A DNA stretch of 40,702 nt from Okeania sp. KiyG1 (GCF_014132355.1 NZ_BLZO01000129.1:1-40702), one strand, 5' to 3'; counted from the stretch's first letter, positions 1 through 9,462 are shown. A program made the numbers and translations. Notes: generated from the sequence alone by a model not told the origin.

Positions 1-2
1 AT

Positions 3-245
3 ATTAGTGTGGTAAGTTCTTGTAAAGAATTTATGCAATATGAAATGGGATTTCCTAGTAATGGGCGGTGGTCTTCTAGTCAGAATGTGACTAAAACTGC
101 TGAAGGTTGGCAGTGGCGAGGATGGGTAAATGTTGGTGGAGAAAGAAATAAGTTTGTATGTACTGTCGATCCTAATGGAGTTAGAGTCGCCACTAATTTT
201 GAAGACTCCTATAATTATGAATATGAATATAACTATACCTACTAA
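3..245 (+). CDS. C-terminal part of an unknown small protein, cut by the window edge
   Basis: The frame is open from the first bases of the window to a TAA at 243-245, so the true start probably lies outside. About 81 residues are visible. Two cysteines (in SSCKEF and FVCTVD) flank an aromatic-rich stretch (WQWRGWVNVGG), as in small secreted beta-rich proteins, and the tail is a Tyr/Asn/Glu repeat (YNYEYEYNYTY). A GTG at position 9 could serve as a start but no ribosome binding site can be checked. I do not recognise the family. A short GGGAGATGGGGTGAT tandem tract begins about 35 bases after the stop. Confidence 0.4.
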   Translation: MSVVSSCKEFMQYEMGFPSNGRWSSSQNVTKTAEGWQWRGWVNVGGERNKFVCTVDPNGVRVATNFEDSYNYEYEYNYTY

Positions 246-834
246 TATAAAATCTGGTTGAGTACTTATTATATAGTTGGGAGAGATAGGGAGATGGGGT
301 GATGGGGAGATGGGGTGATGGGGAGATGGGGTGATGGGGTGATGGGGTGATGGGGTGATGGGGTGATTGAATATTGAAGTGTGAATAGAATAATAAACAG
401 ATACTGTATAACCGTATTCTATTTCTATATAACTAATAAGTATTATTCAATTTACCGAATAATTCAGGTTTAAAGCCTCTTCTTTAAATAATATGAAATA
501 CGTTAATGTTTACTACCAAAGATTGATAGGTAGATAGGGAGATGAGGAGATTCGTAAGTAGCACAATTTTTTGTATTTCATATAAGAAATAAAGAAAAAA
601 TCCTTTTCGTCAATCCTATACTTTTTCAGGAAAGATAATGATTAATTATTAATTGTTGAATGAGCAAACTAAAGCTTCAAATTTGCTAAGTAAGGATAAA
701 ATTGGTGACTCTAGTGCAGGATGGCGGAAATAAATGGTTACAAAATCCTAAAACAATTACAAATTAATACTTTTGAATTTTGACTTTTGAATTTTGAATT
801 TTGAATTTTGACTTTTAACTTCCGCGTAGTGGCT
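246..834. repeat. Gene-free stretch with simple tandem repeats
   Basis: No convincing gene is visible. Positions 279-366 hold a tandem tract of GGGAGAT/GGGTGAT units; related GGGGAGAT units recur at about 17670-17695. Around 450-480 is a fragment of the TACCGAATAATT..TTTAAA repeat seen many times in the window. Positions about 770-822 hold heptanucleotide repeats (TTTTGAA and TTTTGAC), which recur at 25085-25122. These resemble the short tandemly repeated repetitive sequences known from cyanobacteria. Confidence 0.7.
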
Positions 835-1304
835 CTAGTATTGCTTCATTACTCTTTGCATAGTCCGTTTATCGTCTCGTTGCTTAATAGTTTCACGCTT
901 ATCATAGAGCTTTTTACCCTGTGCCAAAGCAATATCAACTTTTACCCAACCACGCTTAAAATACATCCTCAATGGTACTAAAGTTAATCCCTGTTGTTCT
1001 ACTTTACCAATCAATTTACGAATTTCTTGTTTGTGTAACAGTAGTCTCCTACTACGACGAGGTTCGTGATTGAAAAATTCTCCTGCTTTTTGATATGGAG
1101 AAATATGAACGTTCAGTAACCATGCTTCATTATTACGAATTAAGGCATAACCATCTCGTAAGTTAACCTTACCTTCCCGGATTGATTTTACCTCTGTTCC
1201 TTGTAATGCAACACCAGCTTCATAAGTTTCAAGAATATGATAATTAAATCTAGCTTGGCGATTATCACTAATTATTTTATATCCTTCACCGCTTTTTTAT
1301 TCAT
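835..1304 (-). CDS. smpB: SsrA-binding protein SmpB, with an apparent frameshift at codon 4
   Basis: SmpB binds tmRNA and delivers it to stalled ribosomes for trans-translation. The minus-strand frame ending at TAG 837-835 reads as a complete SmpB: an N-terminal segment with ISDNRQARFNYHILETYEAG, then EVKSIREGKVNLRDGYA, LLNVHISPYQ, and a basic tail with KRGWVKVDIALAQGKKLYDKRE. The restored length (about 156 residues) is normal for the family. The only plausible start, ATG at 1304-1302, is in a different frame: it runs M-N-K-K and then stops within a few codons. One additional A in the six-A run (1293-1298 on the plus strand) would join the ATG to the SmpB frame as M-N-K-K-S-G-E-G-Y-K. In the SmpB frame itself a stop precedes this point and no ATG, GTG or TTG lies near the N-terminus. 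The cause may be sequencing error, mutation or transcriptional slippage. Confidence 0.9.
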
Positions 1305-1413
1305 AAAATATTCTAACTACACTTGATTTTTTATCTGTAATTTTTGATTATACTACAAAGTTATTGCTTATGGCAACAGATGAATGAAAACATCGCTATA
1401 AATAAAAAACTTT

Positions 1414-1612
1414 GTAAGCATTCAGCCATCAGCTATCAGCTATTAATTCATTGCCTTGAGAGCAGGAATTAGTATTAAAAAATTTAAGGATAATTATAAA
1501 GTATTGGAAAACAACTGACCTTGACCAAGAGAGTGTATATACATTATCTATGAAACAGCTATTAGCGGTCAGCTTTTAGCTGTTTGCGCAGCATGACCTA
1601 GGAAATGCTTAC
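1414..1612. repeat. Inverted-repeat element, family A (GTAAGCATT ends)
   Basis: The element starts GTAAGCATTCAGCC and ends GGAAATGCTTAC, so the ends are imperfect inverted repeats about 200 bases apart. Motifs of the AGCTATCAGCTATTA type lie inside both ends. Related copies are at 5096-5431, 11772-11992, 12947-13155 and 23626-23809, with partial copies at 13302-13327 and 21431-21492. No ORF is inside, so it looks like a non-autonomous (MITE-like) element. Confidence 0.75.
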
Positions 1613-1744
1613 AAAACTTTAATAATATACTTTTATATAAATGCCTTGGTTATCAATAGCTGAATCAACTATTATAATTAAGTATTTTGCTGATAATTAA
1701 GCTATTTTAATTTAAATTGATACTATAGCTTTCCTAAATTGGTT

Positions 1745-1880
1745 TTGAACAAATGTTAGTTATTGCAGAAGGAAGAAGGAAGAAAGAAAAAGGAAGAAAG
1801 AAGAAGGAAAAATCTGGCGTTGTGTGAGTTTTAAGCTTTTTATCTGTCCGCGCCTTTTCCTTCGACTGCTATATCTAAAT
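1745..1880. repeat. Dispersed repeat, family G (GA-rich tract plus conserved tail)
   Basis: A tract of GAAGGAAGAAGG-type units is followed by AAAAATCTGGCGTTGT and, further on, CCTTCGACT(G/A)CTATATC. The same arrangement occurs at about 15290-15447, and a complementary pyrimidine tract is at 13525-13570. No coding potential is seen. Confidence 0.6.
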
Positions 1881-1943
1881 ACTGAGGTTTACTTCTCTTG
1901 ATATGTACTTAATGTTCATTATTCTATTTAGGATAGCTCTTTT

Positions 1944-2803
1944 AAATAAATAGAAAAAATCAAAAGTTTTAGGTGGGGCGGTCAGCTTTTTTCTCCTACT
2001 ACCTACCACCTAATTAGGGTTTGCTGAATCAGTCTTTTGGTATGGGGTAGGAGTCAGGAGTCAGGAGTCAGGAGGAATGGGGAATTTAGAGGAGGTAGTA
2101 GGATATTTTATCCTTTGATTTTTTTGCCATAGTGAGCCTTTAATCCTAACTTTTTGGTCGCTCAAGCTAAAAAAGTTGCACTTTTTTTTGCTGTAAAAAA
2201 AACTAAAACCTTTACCTATTAATGCTTTTAGATTTAATCAGCAAGCTCTAATTAAATAAATAGAAAAAATCAAAAGTTTTAGGTGGGGCGGTCAGCTTTT
2301 TTCACCTATCACTTATCATCTACCGCCTAATTAGGGTTTGCTGAAAAAGTCTTTTGGTATGGGGTAGGAGTAAGAATTCAGGAGTCATAACTCAGGGGGA
2401 ATGGGGAATTTAGAGGAGGTAGTAGGATATATTTATCCTTTGATTTTTTTGCCATAGTGAGCCTTTAATCCTAACTTTTTGGTCGCTCAAGCTGAAAAAG
2501 TTGCACTTTTTTACAACGAAAAAAAGCTAAAACTTTTACCTGTTAATGCTTTTAGATTTAATCAGCAAGCTCTAATTAAATCCAATTATGCGCCTAAAAT
2601 ACTAACTTTTTGAGCGTTTTAGACGTGATACAAGGCACTTTTTAAAAGCCCCAAAAAGGCACTTGTCTTTATATGTCAATGCTTTTAGATTTAATCAGCA
2701 GAGCAATAATTAAATAAAGAGAAAAAATCAAAAGTTTTAGGTAGGGCGGTCAGCTTTTTTCTCCTACTACCTACCACCTACTACCTACTACCTAAAACTT
2801 TCT
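1944..2803. repeat. Composite repeat block with three copies of one unit and two family B elements
   Basis: A block containing ATCAAAAGTTTTAGGT and GGGCGGTCAGCTTTTTT starts at about 1944, 2254 and 2712. Two of the copies are followed by family B elements (2011-2254 and 2328-2578) that begin TAATTAGGGTTTGCTGA and end with TTTAATCAGCAAGCTCTAATTA-type sequence. The right half of a third family B copy spans about 2580-2712. Heptamer tracts (GGAGTCA at 2047-2073, CTACTAC at 2764-2803) lie between. The arrangement suggests local duplication. No gene is seen between 1305 and 2815. Confidence 0.75.
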
Positions 2804-2815
2804 TAATTCTGAAAA

Positions 2816-3592
2816 TTATCCAGGTATTTCCAACAGCGATCGCTCTAAAACAATCATCTCAGAATTAATCACTGAACTACGAGCTATAACTCTACCTTGA
2901 AAGTTCATAACTTGTAACTTACTAAAGTCTAAATCTTGTGCTTCTTGAAACATTTGGTTAACTAATTTATCTTGTTCTTCCTCAGTTCTGTCATACCAAT
3001 CATTATTCAGTTCAACAATTAATAAACTACTGGGAAAATTAACTCTTAAAGATTCAATAATTTCAGCACCATATTCATTAGTAAGGTCATCAATTTGATT
3101 TTGAATTGACACAATTAAATTTTGCTCTGGTGTCAACTTTGGAGGTGAAGCTATAATTGCTTCCACAGATTCAGGAGCTTCATCAAATGAATTTTCGGAT
3201 ACTTCTGGATCTACAGTAATAGGTAGAGACTCTTCCGGGGCGATCGCTTCTATTTCTTCAGCTATAGGAATATCTGCCACCTCAGTAGGAGGTTGACCAG
3301 GGGAAAAAGAAACAAAAATAATTACCAGAATGAGGACAAAAATACCAGCGATCGCCCCTGTTAATAACCCATCAGAAAGCTTCTGACTTAGGGACGCTGG
3401 TAATAAGGAACGAACTAATCCTAAAACCTGTTGTCCAAGGCCAGGTTTTGTCACTACTGATTTTTTATCAGTAGTAGATTGTTGTTCAGGTGGACTTTCC
3501 GGTGCCACAGAAGCAGTTTCTTTTGATTCTTGATAGACTGCTTCAGTTTCAGGTTGTTCTATATTTGGTTGCTGTGGTTGGTCTTCTGACAT
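2816..3592 (-). CDS. Conserved cyanobacterial-type single-pass membrane protein of unknown function
   Basis: The protein has 258 residues. Residues 1-50 are Gln/Glu/Pro-rich and disordered-looking. A basic amphipathic stretch (about 52-72) is followed by one hydrophobic segment at about 76-96 (GAIAGIFVLILVIIFVSF). An acidic, Pro-rich linker runs to about residue 150, and the rest forms a compact domain with ELNNDWYDRTEEEQDKLVNQ and ending in ARSSVINSEMIVLERSLLEI. The topology suggests a membrane-anchored soluble domain. HIP1 octamers occur inside the gene at about 2837, 3240 and 3351, supporting native chromosomal origin. The function is unknown. It is divergently transcribed from the phosphatase gene, with 114 bases between the starts. 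Confidence 0.75.
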   Translation of the reverse strand: MSEDQPQQPNIEQPETEAVYQESKETASVAPESPPEQQSTTDKKSVVTKPGLGQQVLGLVRSLLPASLSQKLSDGLLTGAIAGIFVLILVIIFVSFSPGQPPTEVADIPIAEEIEAIAPEESLPITVDPEVSENSFDEAPESVEAIIASPPKLTPEQNLIVSIQNQIDDLTNEYGAEIIESLRVNFPSSLLIVELNNDWYDRTEEEQDKLVNQMFQEAQDLDFSKLQVMNFQGRVIARSSVINSEMIVLERSLLEIPG

Positions 3593-3706
3593 TTACTTTA
3601 TACCTTTTGGACTAAACAAATCGATGGATAAAACGATAAATTAATAAAAGACAAATTTGTATTCTGGACTATAGTCCTTTTTCTACTTAATTTATTTTCT
3701 CAAACG

Positions 3707-4614
3707 ATGAGTATTAAAGGTCGTCAATTTTTATTTTTAAGTAGTCTCAGCAGCATTAGTGTTGCTGGTATATGCAGCAAAATAGTAAAAAGTCTTAATT
3801 TTTTTACTTCTGCTAATGCACTGACATTAAACAATTCTTCCTCTGTTAAAACAAACCCTATTTTCAGATTTGTTGCTGTTGCTGATACTGGTGCAGGAGG
3901 CAAAGATCAATTTGCTGTAGCTGAAGCTATGGGGCGTTATTTTTTAAAATATCCTTTTGACTTTGTAATTCTTGGTGGCGATAATATTTATGAAGATGGA
4001 GAAATTGAAAAATAGAAGATGTTTTTGAGAAACCATATAAATCTTTACTAGAAAAAGAAGTTAAATTTTATGCCTGTTTGGGCAACCACGATATTCGTAC
4101 TGAAAATGGATACTGGGAACTCAAATATCCAGGTTTTAATATGACAGGAAGATACTATACTTTTCAGTATCATCCAATTCAATTTTTTGCCTTAGATACT
4201 AATATTAATGCTGACTGGGAAACCGAATTAAAATGGTTAGAAAAAGAATTGAGTAACAGTGAAGCACCTTGGAAAATAGTCTTTGGTCATCATCAAATTT
4301 ATTCTTCTGGAATGTATGGGTTAAATGAAGATTTTATTCAAACTTTAACTCCTCTATTTAAAAAATATGGAGTTCAGCTTTATATTAATGGGCATGAACA
4401 TGATTATGAAAGAACTAGCTCAATTAATGGTACTACTTATTTAATTTGTGGTGCGGGTGGCAAACAACGTCTTGTAGGGAAATCAGAGTGGACTGAATAT
4501 TCTACAAGTGATTTTAGTTTTGCTGCTTTTGATGTTTATAAAGACCGCATCATTGTTAAAGGTATTGATGTAAATAATCGTGTTTTTGACGAAGGTATAA
4601 TTCACCTTAGTTGA
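3707..4614 (+). CDS. Purple-acid-phosphatase-like metallophosphoesterase, broken by one missing base
   Basis: Two adjacent frames together make one calcineurin-like phosphoesterase of about 302 residues. The first frame (3707-4015) has a hydrophobic N-terminus that may be an export signal, then VAVADTG (metal-ligand Asp) and LGGDNIYEDG. The second frame continues with LGNHDI, VFGHHQIYSSG and INGHEHDYER, which are the remaining metal and active-site motifs. The order and spacing resemble tartrate-resistant (type 5) acid phosphatases, probably acting outside the cytoplasm on phosphate esters. The first frame stops at TAG 4013-4015 after an A5 run (4008-4012). With one extra A the frame reads on as KIEDVFEKPYKSLLEKEVKF into the GNHD motif with no gap in homology. 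Either a pseudogene or a sequence error; all catalytic motifs are intact. Confidence 0.85.
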
Positions 4615-5095
4615 AGGAAATTTTGTACTAGGCGATCATTCAAGAATTTAGAATTTAGAATGCGCGAATTTAGAATTACCTCTCCTTGAAAAGAAGAGGA
4701 TTGACTAATCATGAAAATTTTTATTTATTATTCCCTTAAAAAGGGAGGCTTTCAACCCAATCTTTTGGTAATATTAAGTCAGGTAGTATCGGTATTATTA
4801 AAGTTCAGGTGAGGAAAAATGAAGAACAAAAAATAGATATTTATCAAGTTTTTAAACAAAGGATTTCAACGAACATGAAATAATACGATTTCCCGAATAA
4901 TTAATTTGCAAAACCTTTCCTCTCTAAGGATAAAAAAATCTTTTAGTTAGCCATCTTAATTTTAAGCATAGTTCAACAATTAATAATTAACAATTACCTC
5001 TCCTTTAAAAGAGGAGGATTGACTAATCATGAAAATTTTTCTTTTTATCCCCTTAAAAGATGAGGCTTTCAACCACAATTTTTCGGTAATAATTC
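4615..5095. repeat. Gene-free stretch with family F hairpin repeats
   Basis: Two copies of a repeat lie at about 4672-4792 and 4985-5090. Each contains ATTACCTCTCCTT, GAGGATTGACTAATCATGAA, CCTTAAAA..GAGGCTTTCAACC and ends in (T/C)GGTAAT. The outer parts are partly complementary. Related copies are near 6135, 19368, 19590 and 21905. No gene is seen. Confidence 0.6.
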
Positions 5096-5431
5096 GTAAG
5101 CATTCAGCCGTCAGCTAGCCTCCTGTCGGAGGAACTGCGTTATCAGCTAGCCTCCTCCGGAGGAACTGCGGACTTCAGCTATTGCTTTTCGTGTAGCTTT
5201 AAAGCTGTATTAATTGAGCTAGAATTAATCTTACTACAAAAGTTGTTAAAGCCTATATTCATTTAAACTATGTCCTTAAAAGCAGGGTATTATTGCGCTC
5301 GAGCTGACTACTAATAGCTGTTAGCTCCGCATTCCGCAGGAAATACTTACGAAAATATAGTATAAGTTAAACGAATTTTTACTTCATTCTTTAAAAAGCT
5401 GACAGCTGACCGCTAATAGCTGAATGCTTAC
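5096..5431. repeat. Composite family A inverted-repeat element
   Basis: It opens GTAAGCATTCAGCCGTCAGC and reaches a first closing end at 5350 (ACTTAC), followed by a second closing end at 5431 (GCTGAATGCTTAC). Inside are two copies of a small palindromic module of the CCTCC..GGAGGAACTGCG type (about 5118-5170). The internal ACTACAAAAGTTG is the complement of CAACTTTTGTAGT found in the copies at 12947 and 23626, so this copy is in the opposite orientation. Confidence 0.7.
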
Positions 5432-5452
5432 AATAATTCATTATTAATTTTT

Positions 5453-5594
5453 ATATAATGTCCGGATAATTAGTGATGAAAAAACTTATCCTCTTGCTTA
5501 AACAGTAAATCTTTCTATTTTCCCTACTCCTCTACTCCCCCGCTCCCCCGCTCCCCTACTATCTTAATAATAAGTCTTCAACCGGACATGATAT
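5453..5594. repeat. Inverted-repeat element, family D (ATGTCCGG ends)
   Basis: The ends are ATAATGTCCGGATAATTAGTG on the left and ACCGGACATGATATT on the right. A CTCCCCCGCTCCCC-type tract lies between. Family D copies or fragments are also near 6288-6522, 10575-10748, 19340-19370, 20048-20189 and, as a clean insertion, 31548-31696. No ORF is inside. Confidence 0.65.
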
Positions 5595-5764
5595 TAATTA
5601 TCGAACAGTCTCATACTCTCTACAGGAGTCATATCAAATCCGTTTAACTCGGTATAAAAATATTCTCCATCTTCACCATTACCAAATATTTATAAGTTTT
5701 TCTATCCTGAGGACTGAGGACTGAGGACTGACTTCTACTTCAAAATATTTTACCGAATAATTAA

Positions 5765-6126
5765 TAATTAGGGTTTGCGTATGGAAAGTCTTTTTGCTGG
5801 GGTAGGAGACAACCAACCCCTAACCCTCCCAACCCACTCCCTAACCCTCCCAACCCACCCCTAACCCCTCCCAACCCACCCCTAACTTTCTCCCAACCCA
5901 CTCCTAACCCTCCCAGGAGGGGAAGACAGGAGACAGGAGACAGGAGAAATAGGAATTTAGAAGAGGTAGGAGTAAGAATTGTAAGAATGATTTTTATGCC
6001 CAACTATGCGCCTAAAATATGCTCCTTTTTGAGTGTGAAGAGCTGAAAACCAAGGTATTACAGACCCTAAAAGGCTAAAGTCTTTATATGTCAATGCTTT
6101 TAGATTTAATCAGCAAGCCCTAATTA
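5765..6126. repeat. Family B inverted-repeat element expanded by a CCCTAACCC-type tract
   Basis: The left end is TAATTAGGGTTTGC and the right end is AATCAGCAAGCCCTAATTA. The middle has expanded with near-tandem CCAACCCACCCCTAACC units (about 5810-5915) and GGAGACA units. The minus-strand open frame here (5761-6003) encodes only Gly/Leu-rich low-complexity sequence from the tract and is not a gene. Confidence 0.7.
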
Positions 6127-6548
6127 AATAATTAAATAATTAAACAATTTAGCTTTATTAGCCTCCTTTCAAGGGGAAAAAAATAAATTTTTTCCTTATC
6201 GATCAATCCTCTACCTAAAAGGGAGAGGTAATTATCCATTATCCATTATCCATTATCCATTATCCATTAATGAAACTGATGCTACCGGATTTGATATAAC
6301 ATCATATCCGGTTGAATACTGATAAATAACCATAAAGGAGTCAGAATAGAAGAAAAAGGAAGACGAGAAGAAAGTTTTCGATCGCTAGACATCTGGCGGT
6401 CATTAAAAATAAAATCAATTCTTATTCATAAATTATCAATTATTTATCTCTTTTCCCAGAACCAGTGTTTTCTGTTCCCTATTTTCTGGAGATGTCTACT
6501 AATTTAAGACAGACATGATATAAATATTTATCCCCCATTTTTTACTAT
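6127..6548. repeat. Gene-free stretch: family F fragment, ATTATCC tandem repeat, family D-like copy
   Basis: Positions 6135-6245 are a family F copy (GAGGTAATTATCC end). Positions about 6231-6269 are tandem ATTATCC heptamers. Positions about 6288-6522 look like a diverged family D element (ATCATATCCGGTTGAA ... AGACATGATATAA). No coding sequence is seen. Confidence 0.55.
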
Positions 6549-6878
6549 TCAACCTTCATTCGGAGGCATTTCCTTATTTGTAAATCGCTGAATTATAATT
6601 TGTATAGCTAAGGCAACTAAACCTAAAGTAACCATCGCACACATACAAGTAGCTAAAGCAATAACTCCCACAACTAAAGCACGAACAGCAGTTGAAATAT
6701 TTACTACAAAAACGTTATCTGAAATAATAGGTTTACTAGCAAATGTTTCAGAAATAGATTTCATTAACATATAAGCAAGTGTGGCTAATCCACCAGCAAT
6801 TATCGCACTAGCTAAACATTGTAAAGGATTGACATTTGAAGTGGATTTTTTATCAGATTTAGGAGTTAAATTAGTCAT
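6549..6878 (-). CDS. DUF3082 small membrane protein
   Basis: The protein has 109 residues and two hydrophobic regions: about 20-42 (LQCLASAIIAGGLATLAYML) and about 66-98 (VRALVVGVIALATCMCAMVTLGLVALAI, interrupted here only by residue choice). Between them is the conserved-looking stretch SETFASKPIISDNVFVVNIS. Length, the two-helix topology and this central motif match the cyanobacterial DUF3082 family, which I recall as a common neighbour of ispE. It lies downstream of ispE on the same strand, but about 490 repeat-rich bases intervene, so a shared transcript is uncertain. The function is unknown. Confidence 0.8.
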   Translation of the reverse strand: MTNLTPKSDKKSTSNVNPLQCLASAIIAGGLATLAYMLMKSISETFASKPIISDNVFVVNISTAVRALVVGVIALATCMCAMVTLGLVALAIQIIIQRFTNKEMPPNEG

Positions 6879-7371
6879 AGATTTTGAATAGTTGAAGTCG
6901 GGTTAACGCGCGTCAGAAGTCAGAAGTTATTTTTGTAACGGGGATTTGAACCCGCTCCAAAATTATTGCGCCTTAAAAGGCGGGGTTTTAGACCCATGTT
7001 ATTTTGATAAAAATTGCTTTTAATTATGGGAATTATGGTAAAAATAAAAATTTCAGATAACAGTCTATGACTAGGCAAAATACAGAAAATAAATAGGATT
7101 TGCTGAAAAAGTCTGATGTGATGTTAGGCAACAGGAAACAGCTCATCTAGCAACAGTCTCGGCTATCTGCTACGGCCAATTTTTCGGCATTGTCAGGGAA
7201 AAATATTAGCATTTTGAGACTAATTGAGCCAACAACCTTGCACTTTTGTTAGAATAAAAAACACTGGAAGGCTGAACTGGTATTGATTACAATTTTATTC
7301 AGCAAGTCCTAATTATTAATTATTAATTATTAATTATTAATTATTCGGTTGCCTCCTGTCCTCTTCCCTCT
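6879..7371. repeat. DUF3082-ispE spacer holding a family B element
   Basis: Positions 7094-7314 are a family B copy (TAGGATTTGCTGAAAAAGTC left, TTATTCAGCAAGTCCTAATTA right). Positions 7312-7342 are tandem TTAATTA units. Positions 6939-6990 contain CGGGGATTTGAACCCGCTCC, which looks like the end of a tRNA but does not fold as one; a related sequence at 11596-11660 shows it is another dispersed repeat. Confidence 0.65.
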
Positions 7372-8316
7372 TCAATGGGCAACAGTAATGCCACTAGAGT
7401 TAAACTGTGCTATCCAGAATTCTAGACCGGGGTCAGCCATTTGAGCTTTTACTGCTGCCTCAACTTCCTGTGCTTGAGCAAAAGATTCTGTCAAAGCAAA
7501 TATAGTAGGTCCAGACCCCGACATCATAGCTCCTAAAATATTTTGGGACGCAAAAGCTTCTCTTAATTTTAATAATTGTGGATATTCTGGTAAAGCCACC
7601 TTTTCTAAATCGTTGTGCAATAGTTTTCCAATCTCTATATTGTCTTGGTGAGCGATCGCCGAAACCATTGGTCCAGAATGTACTCTTTGTATACTATTTT
7701 CCCGAGCTTCAGTATCATCAATATAAGTATGACCGAATTCTTGACGATAAGTGCGATAACTCCAAGGTGTAGAAATAGACAGATTCTTGTATTTCGCCAA
7801 AACCACATAAAGTTGGTCTAAATTTGGTAGTGGGGAGAGAACTTCGCCACGTCCAGTTGCCAATGCTGTCCCGCCACTAACACAGAAAGGAACATCTGAC
7901 CCCAACTGCGCCCCCAACTCCTGCAATTCTCCCTGAGTCAAACCAAGTTCCCACATTAAATCTAATCCCACTAATACTGCTGCTGCATCTGTGGAACCTC
8001 CTGCTAAACCTGCCGCTACAGGAATCTGCTTATTTATAGTAATTTCAACACCACCGTACCTGGCAAATACATCTGGAAATTGTTTACCGAGCAAGGAAGC
8101 TGCTCGATAAGCAATATTGTCAGCATCAGCAGGAACCAGAGGATTTTCGCATCGAACCACAATAGTTTCAATTCCAATGGCACGAATATCTATTTTGTCT
8201 GCAAGACTAATGCTTTGCAAAACCATTGCTAATTCGTGATAACCATCTGGGCGATCGCCTATAATTTCCAGATACAGATTGATTTTAGCAGGAGCAATTA
8301 ATGAATAGGAGCGCAT
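7372..8316 (-). CDS. ispE: 4-(cytidine 5'-diphospho)-2-C-methyl-D-erythritol kinase
   Basis: IspE phosphorylates the 2-hydroxyl of CDP-methylerythritol with ATP, the fourth step of the MEP pathway to isoprenoids, in the cytoplasm. The protein has 314 residues and is a GHMP kinase. The N-terminus IAPAKINLYLEI carries the expected lysine (residue 11), followed by RPDGYHEL. The ATP-binding glycine-rich loop PVAAGLAGGSTDAAA is at 99-113. LGSDVPFCVSGGTALATGRG holds the catalytic aspartate (141). The third GHMP motif MMSGSGPTIFAL is at about 271-282. Length and motifs are complete. The slipin gene lies 102 bases upstream on the same strand. HIP1 sites occur at about 7650 and 8251. Confidence 0.97.
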   Translation of the reverse strand: MRSYSLIAPAKINLYLEIIGDRPDGYHELAMVLQSISLADKIDIRAIGIETIVVRCENPLVPADADNIAYRAASLLGKQFPDVFARYGGVEITINKQIPVAAGLAGGSTDAAAVLVGLDLMWELGLTQGELQELGAQLGSDVPFCVSGGTALATGRGEVLSPLPNLDQLYVVLAKYKNLSISTPWSYRTYRQEFGHTYIDDTEARENSIQRVHSGPMVSAIAHQDNIEIGKLLHNDLEKVALPEYPQLLKLREAFASQNILGAMMSGSGPTIFALTESFAQAQEVEAAVKAQMADPGLEFWIAQFNSSGITVAH

Positions 8317-8418
8317 TTTAGCTAGTTTAGTATTAGATATTTTAACTCGAAGGAAGTAAAGAAAAAGGTTAATTTTTTGAGCAAAATCATCTCTCGCGAC
8401 TTCGAGTGAGACATGATA

Positions 8419-9285
8419 CTAATCAGATTTTTTCAGTTTAGATGGTGAAATAGGTAGATCGTTTAGTGGAGGATAATCAGGAGAATCTCCCACTAATTCA
8501 GCTAATGCTTCAGACATCGCTTTCGGGTCCATAAATAGAACCTTAGAATTAGCACTTTCACTTAATTTCTGATTAGTTTCTAAATATCTTTGAGCAATCA
8601 GAAATTGCATAAATTCTGGACTATCTGGGCGCAAATTTAAAATTTTGGAGAGAACCTCTATAGACTCTGCTTGTCCTTGAGCTTTAGCAATAGCAGCTCT
8701 TTTTTCTCCCTCTGCTTGTTCAAGCATAGCTTTTTTCTCACTTAAAGCCACCCTTTCTGACTCCATCGCTGCTTTCACGTTTTCAGGGAAAATAATATTT
8801 TGAACTTCCACACGAATCACCTTGACACCCCAACTAGAGGTAGCTTCATCCAATTTCTTCAACAAAGCTTTATCAATTTCATCTTTTGAAGATAAAACTT
8901 CTTGAAGTGGCAAGCGACCAATTTCAGAACGCAGAGAAGTTAAAACAATATTATCAATAGCATTTTCTACGTCTTCAATTGCATAATAAGCTCTCTCCAT
9001 TTCTATAATCTGCCAGTAGACTACTGCATCTACCTTCAAAGTCAAATTATCCTGAGTAATAACTGACTGAGGAGCAATATCCAAGACCCTTTCGCGGATG
9101 GTATCAACATGAGCTATTTTTTCCACTAGAGGTAAAACAAACTGAAGTCCAGGCTTCAAAGTACGCTTATACTTACCTAAGCGTTCTACTAAAGCCTCAT
9201 CTCCTTCATCAATAACTTTTACAGATGAATTAACTGTATAACCAATGATTGCAGTTGCTATAAGAGCCACAAGATATTGGAGCAT
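8419..9285 (-). CDS. Slipin/stomatin-like SPFH-domain membrane protein
   Basis: The protein has 288 residues. A single N-terminal hydrophobic anchor (about 2-19) is followed by the SPFH core: DEGDEALVERLGKYKRTLKPGL, VDTIRERVLDI, TKDNL-like TQDNLTLKVDAVVYWQI, and RSEIGRLPLQEVLSSKDEI. Residues about 175-225 form a Glu/Ala/Lys-rich coiled coil (VALSEKKAMLEQAEGEKRAA) typical of the family. Stomatins assemble into rings or microdomains in membranes and often control proteases. No NfeD partner gene is next to it here; the next gene in the same direction is ispE. The closest named relative I can suggest is QmcA. Confidence 0.92.
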   Translation of the reverse strand: MLQYLVALIATAIIGYTVNSSVKVIDEGDEALVERLGKYKRTLKPGLQFVLPLVEKIAHVDTIRERVLDIAPQSVITQDNLTLKVDAVVYWQIIEMERAYYAIEDVENAIDNIVLTSLRSEIGRLPLQEVLSSKDEIDKALLKKLDEATSSWGVKVIRVEVQNIIFPENVKAAMESERVALSEKKAMLEQAEGEKRAAIAKAQGQAESIEVLSKILNLRPDSPEFMQFLIAQRYLETNQKLSESANSKVLFMDPKAMSEALAELVGDSPDYPPLNDLPISPSKLKKSD

Positions 9286-9462
9286 AATATGTTAAAAATT
9301 AGGTTAATTATTTTGATCCTAGCATTATCAATTCAAAAGTAGTCAAGTCAAAGGTTAACAATTTTCTTTTTGGCTGTTGAGATTGGGACTTAAACGAAAA
9401 ATTTTAGCCCCAATCAAGTCTAAACCCTTAAAGCTATTGTTTTTTTAATGTTTAACAAATAA

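Noticed and set aside
5761-6003. Minus-strand open frame of 80 residues
   Set aside because: Gly/Leu low-complexity product of the CCCTAACCC tract inside a family B repeat.
6935-6990. tRNA-like end (GGGGATTTGAACCCGC)
   Set aside because: Only a three-pair T-stem forms and no anticodon or D arm can be drawn; a related sequence at 11596-11660 shows it is a dispersed repeat.
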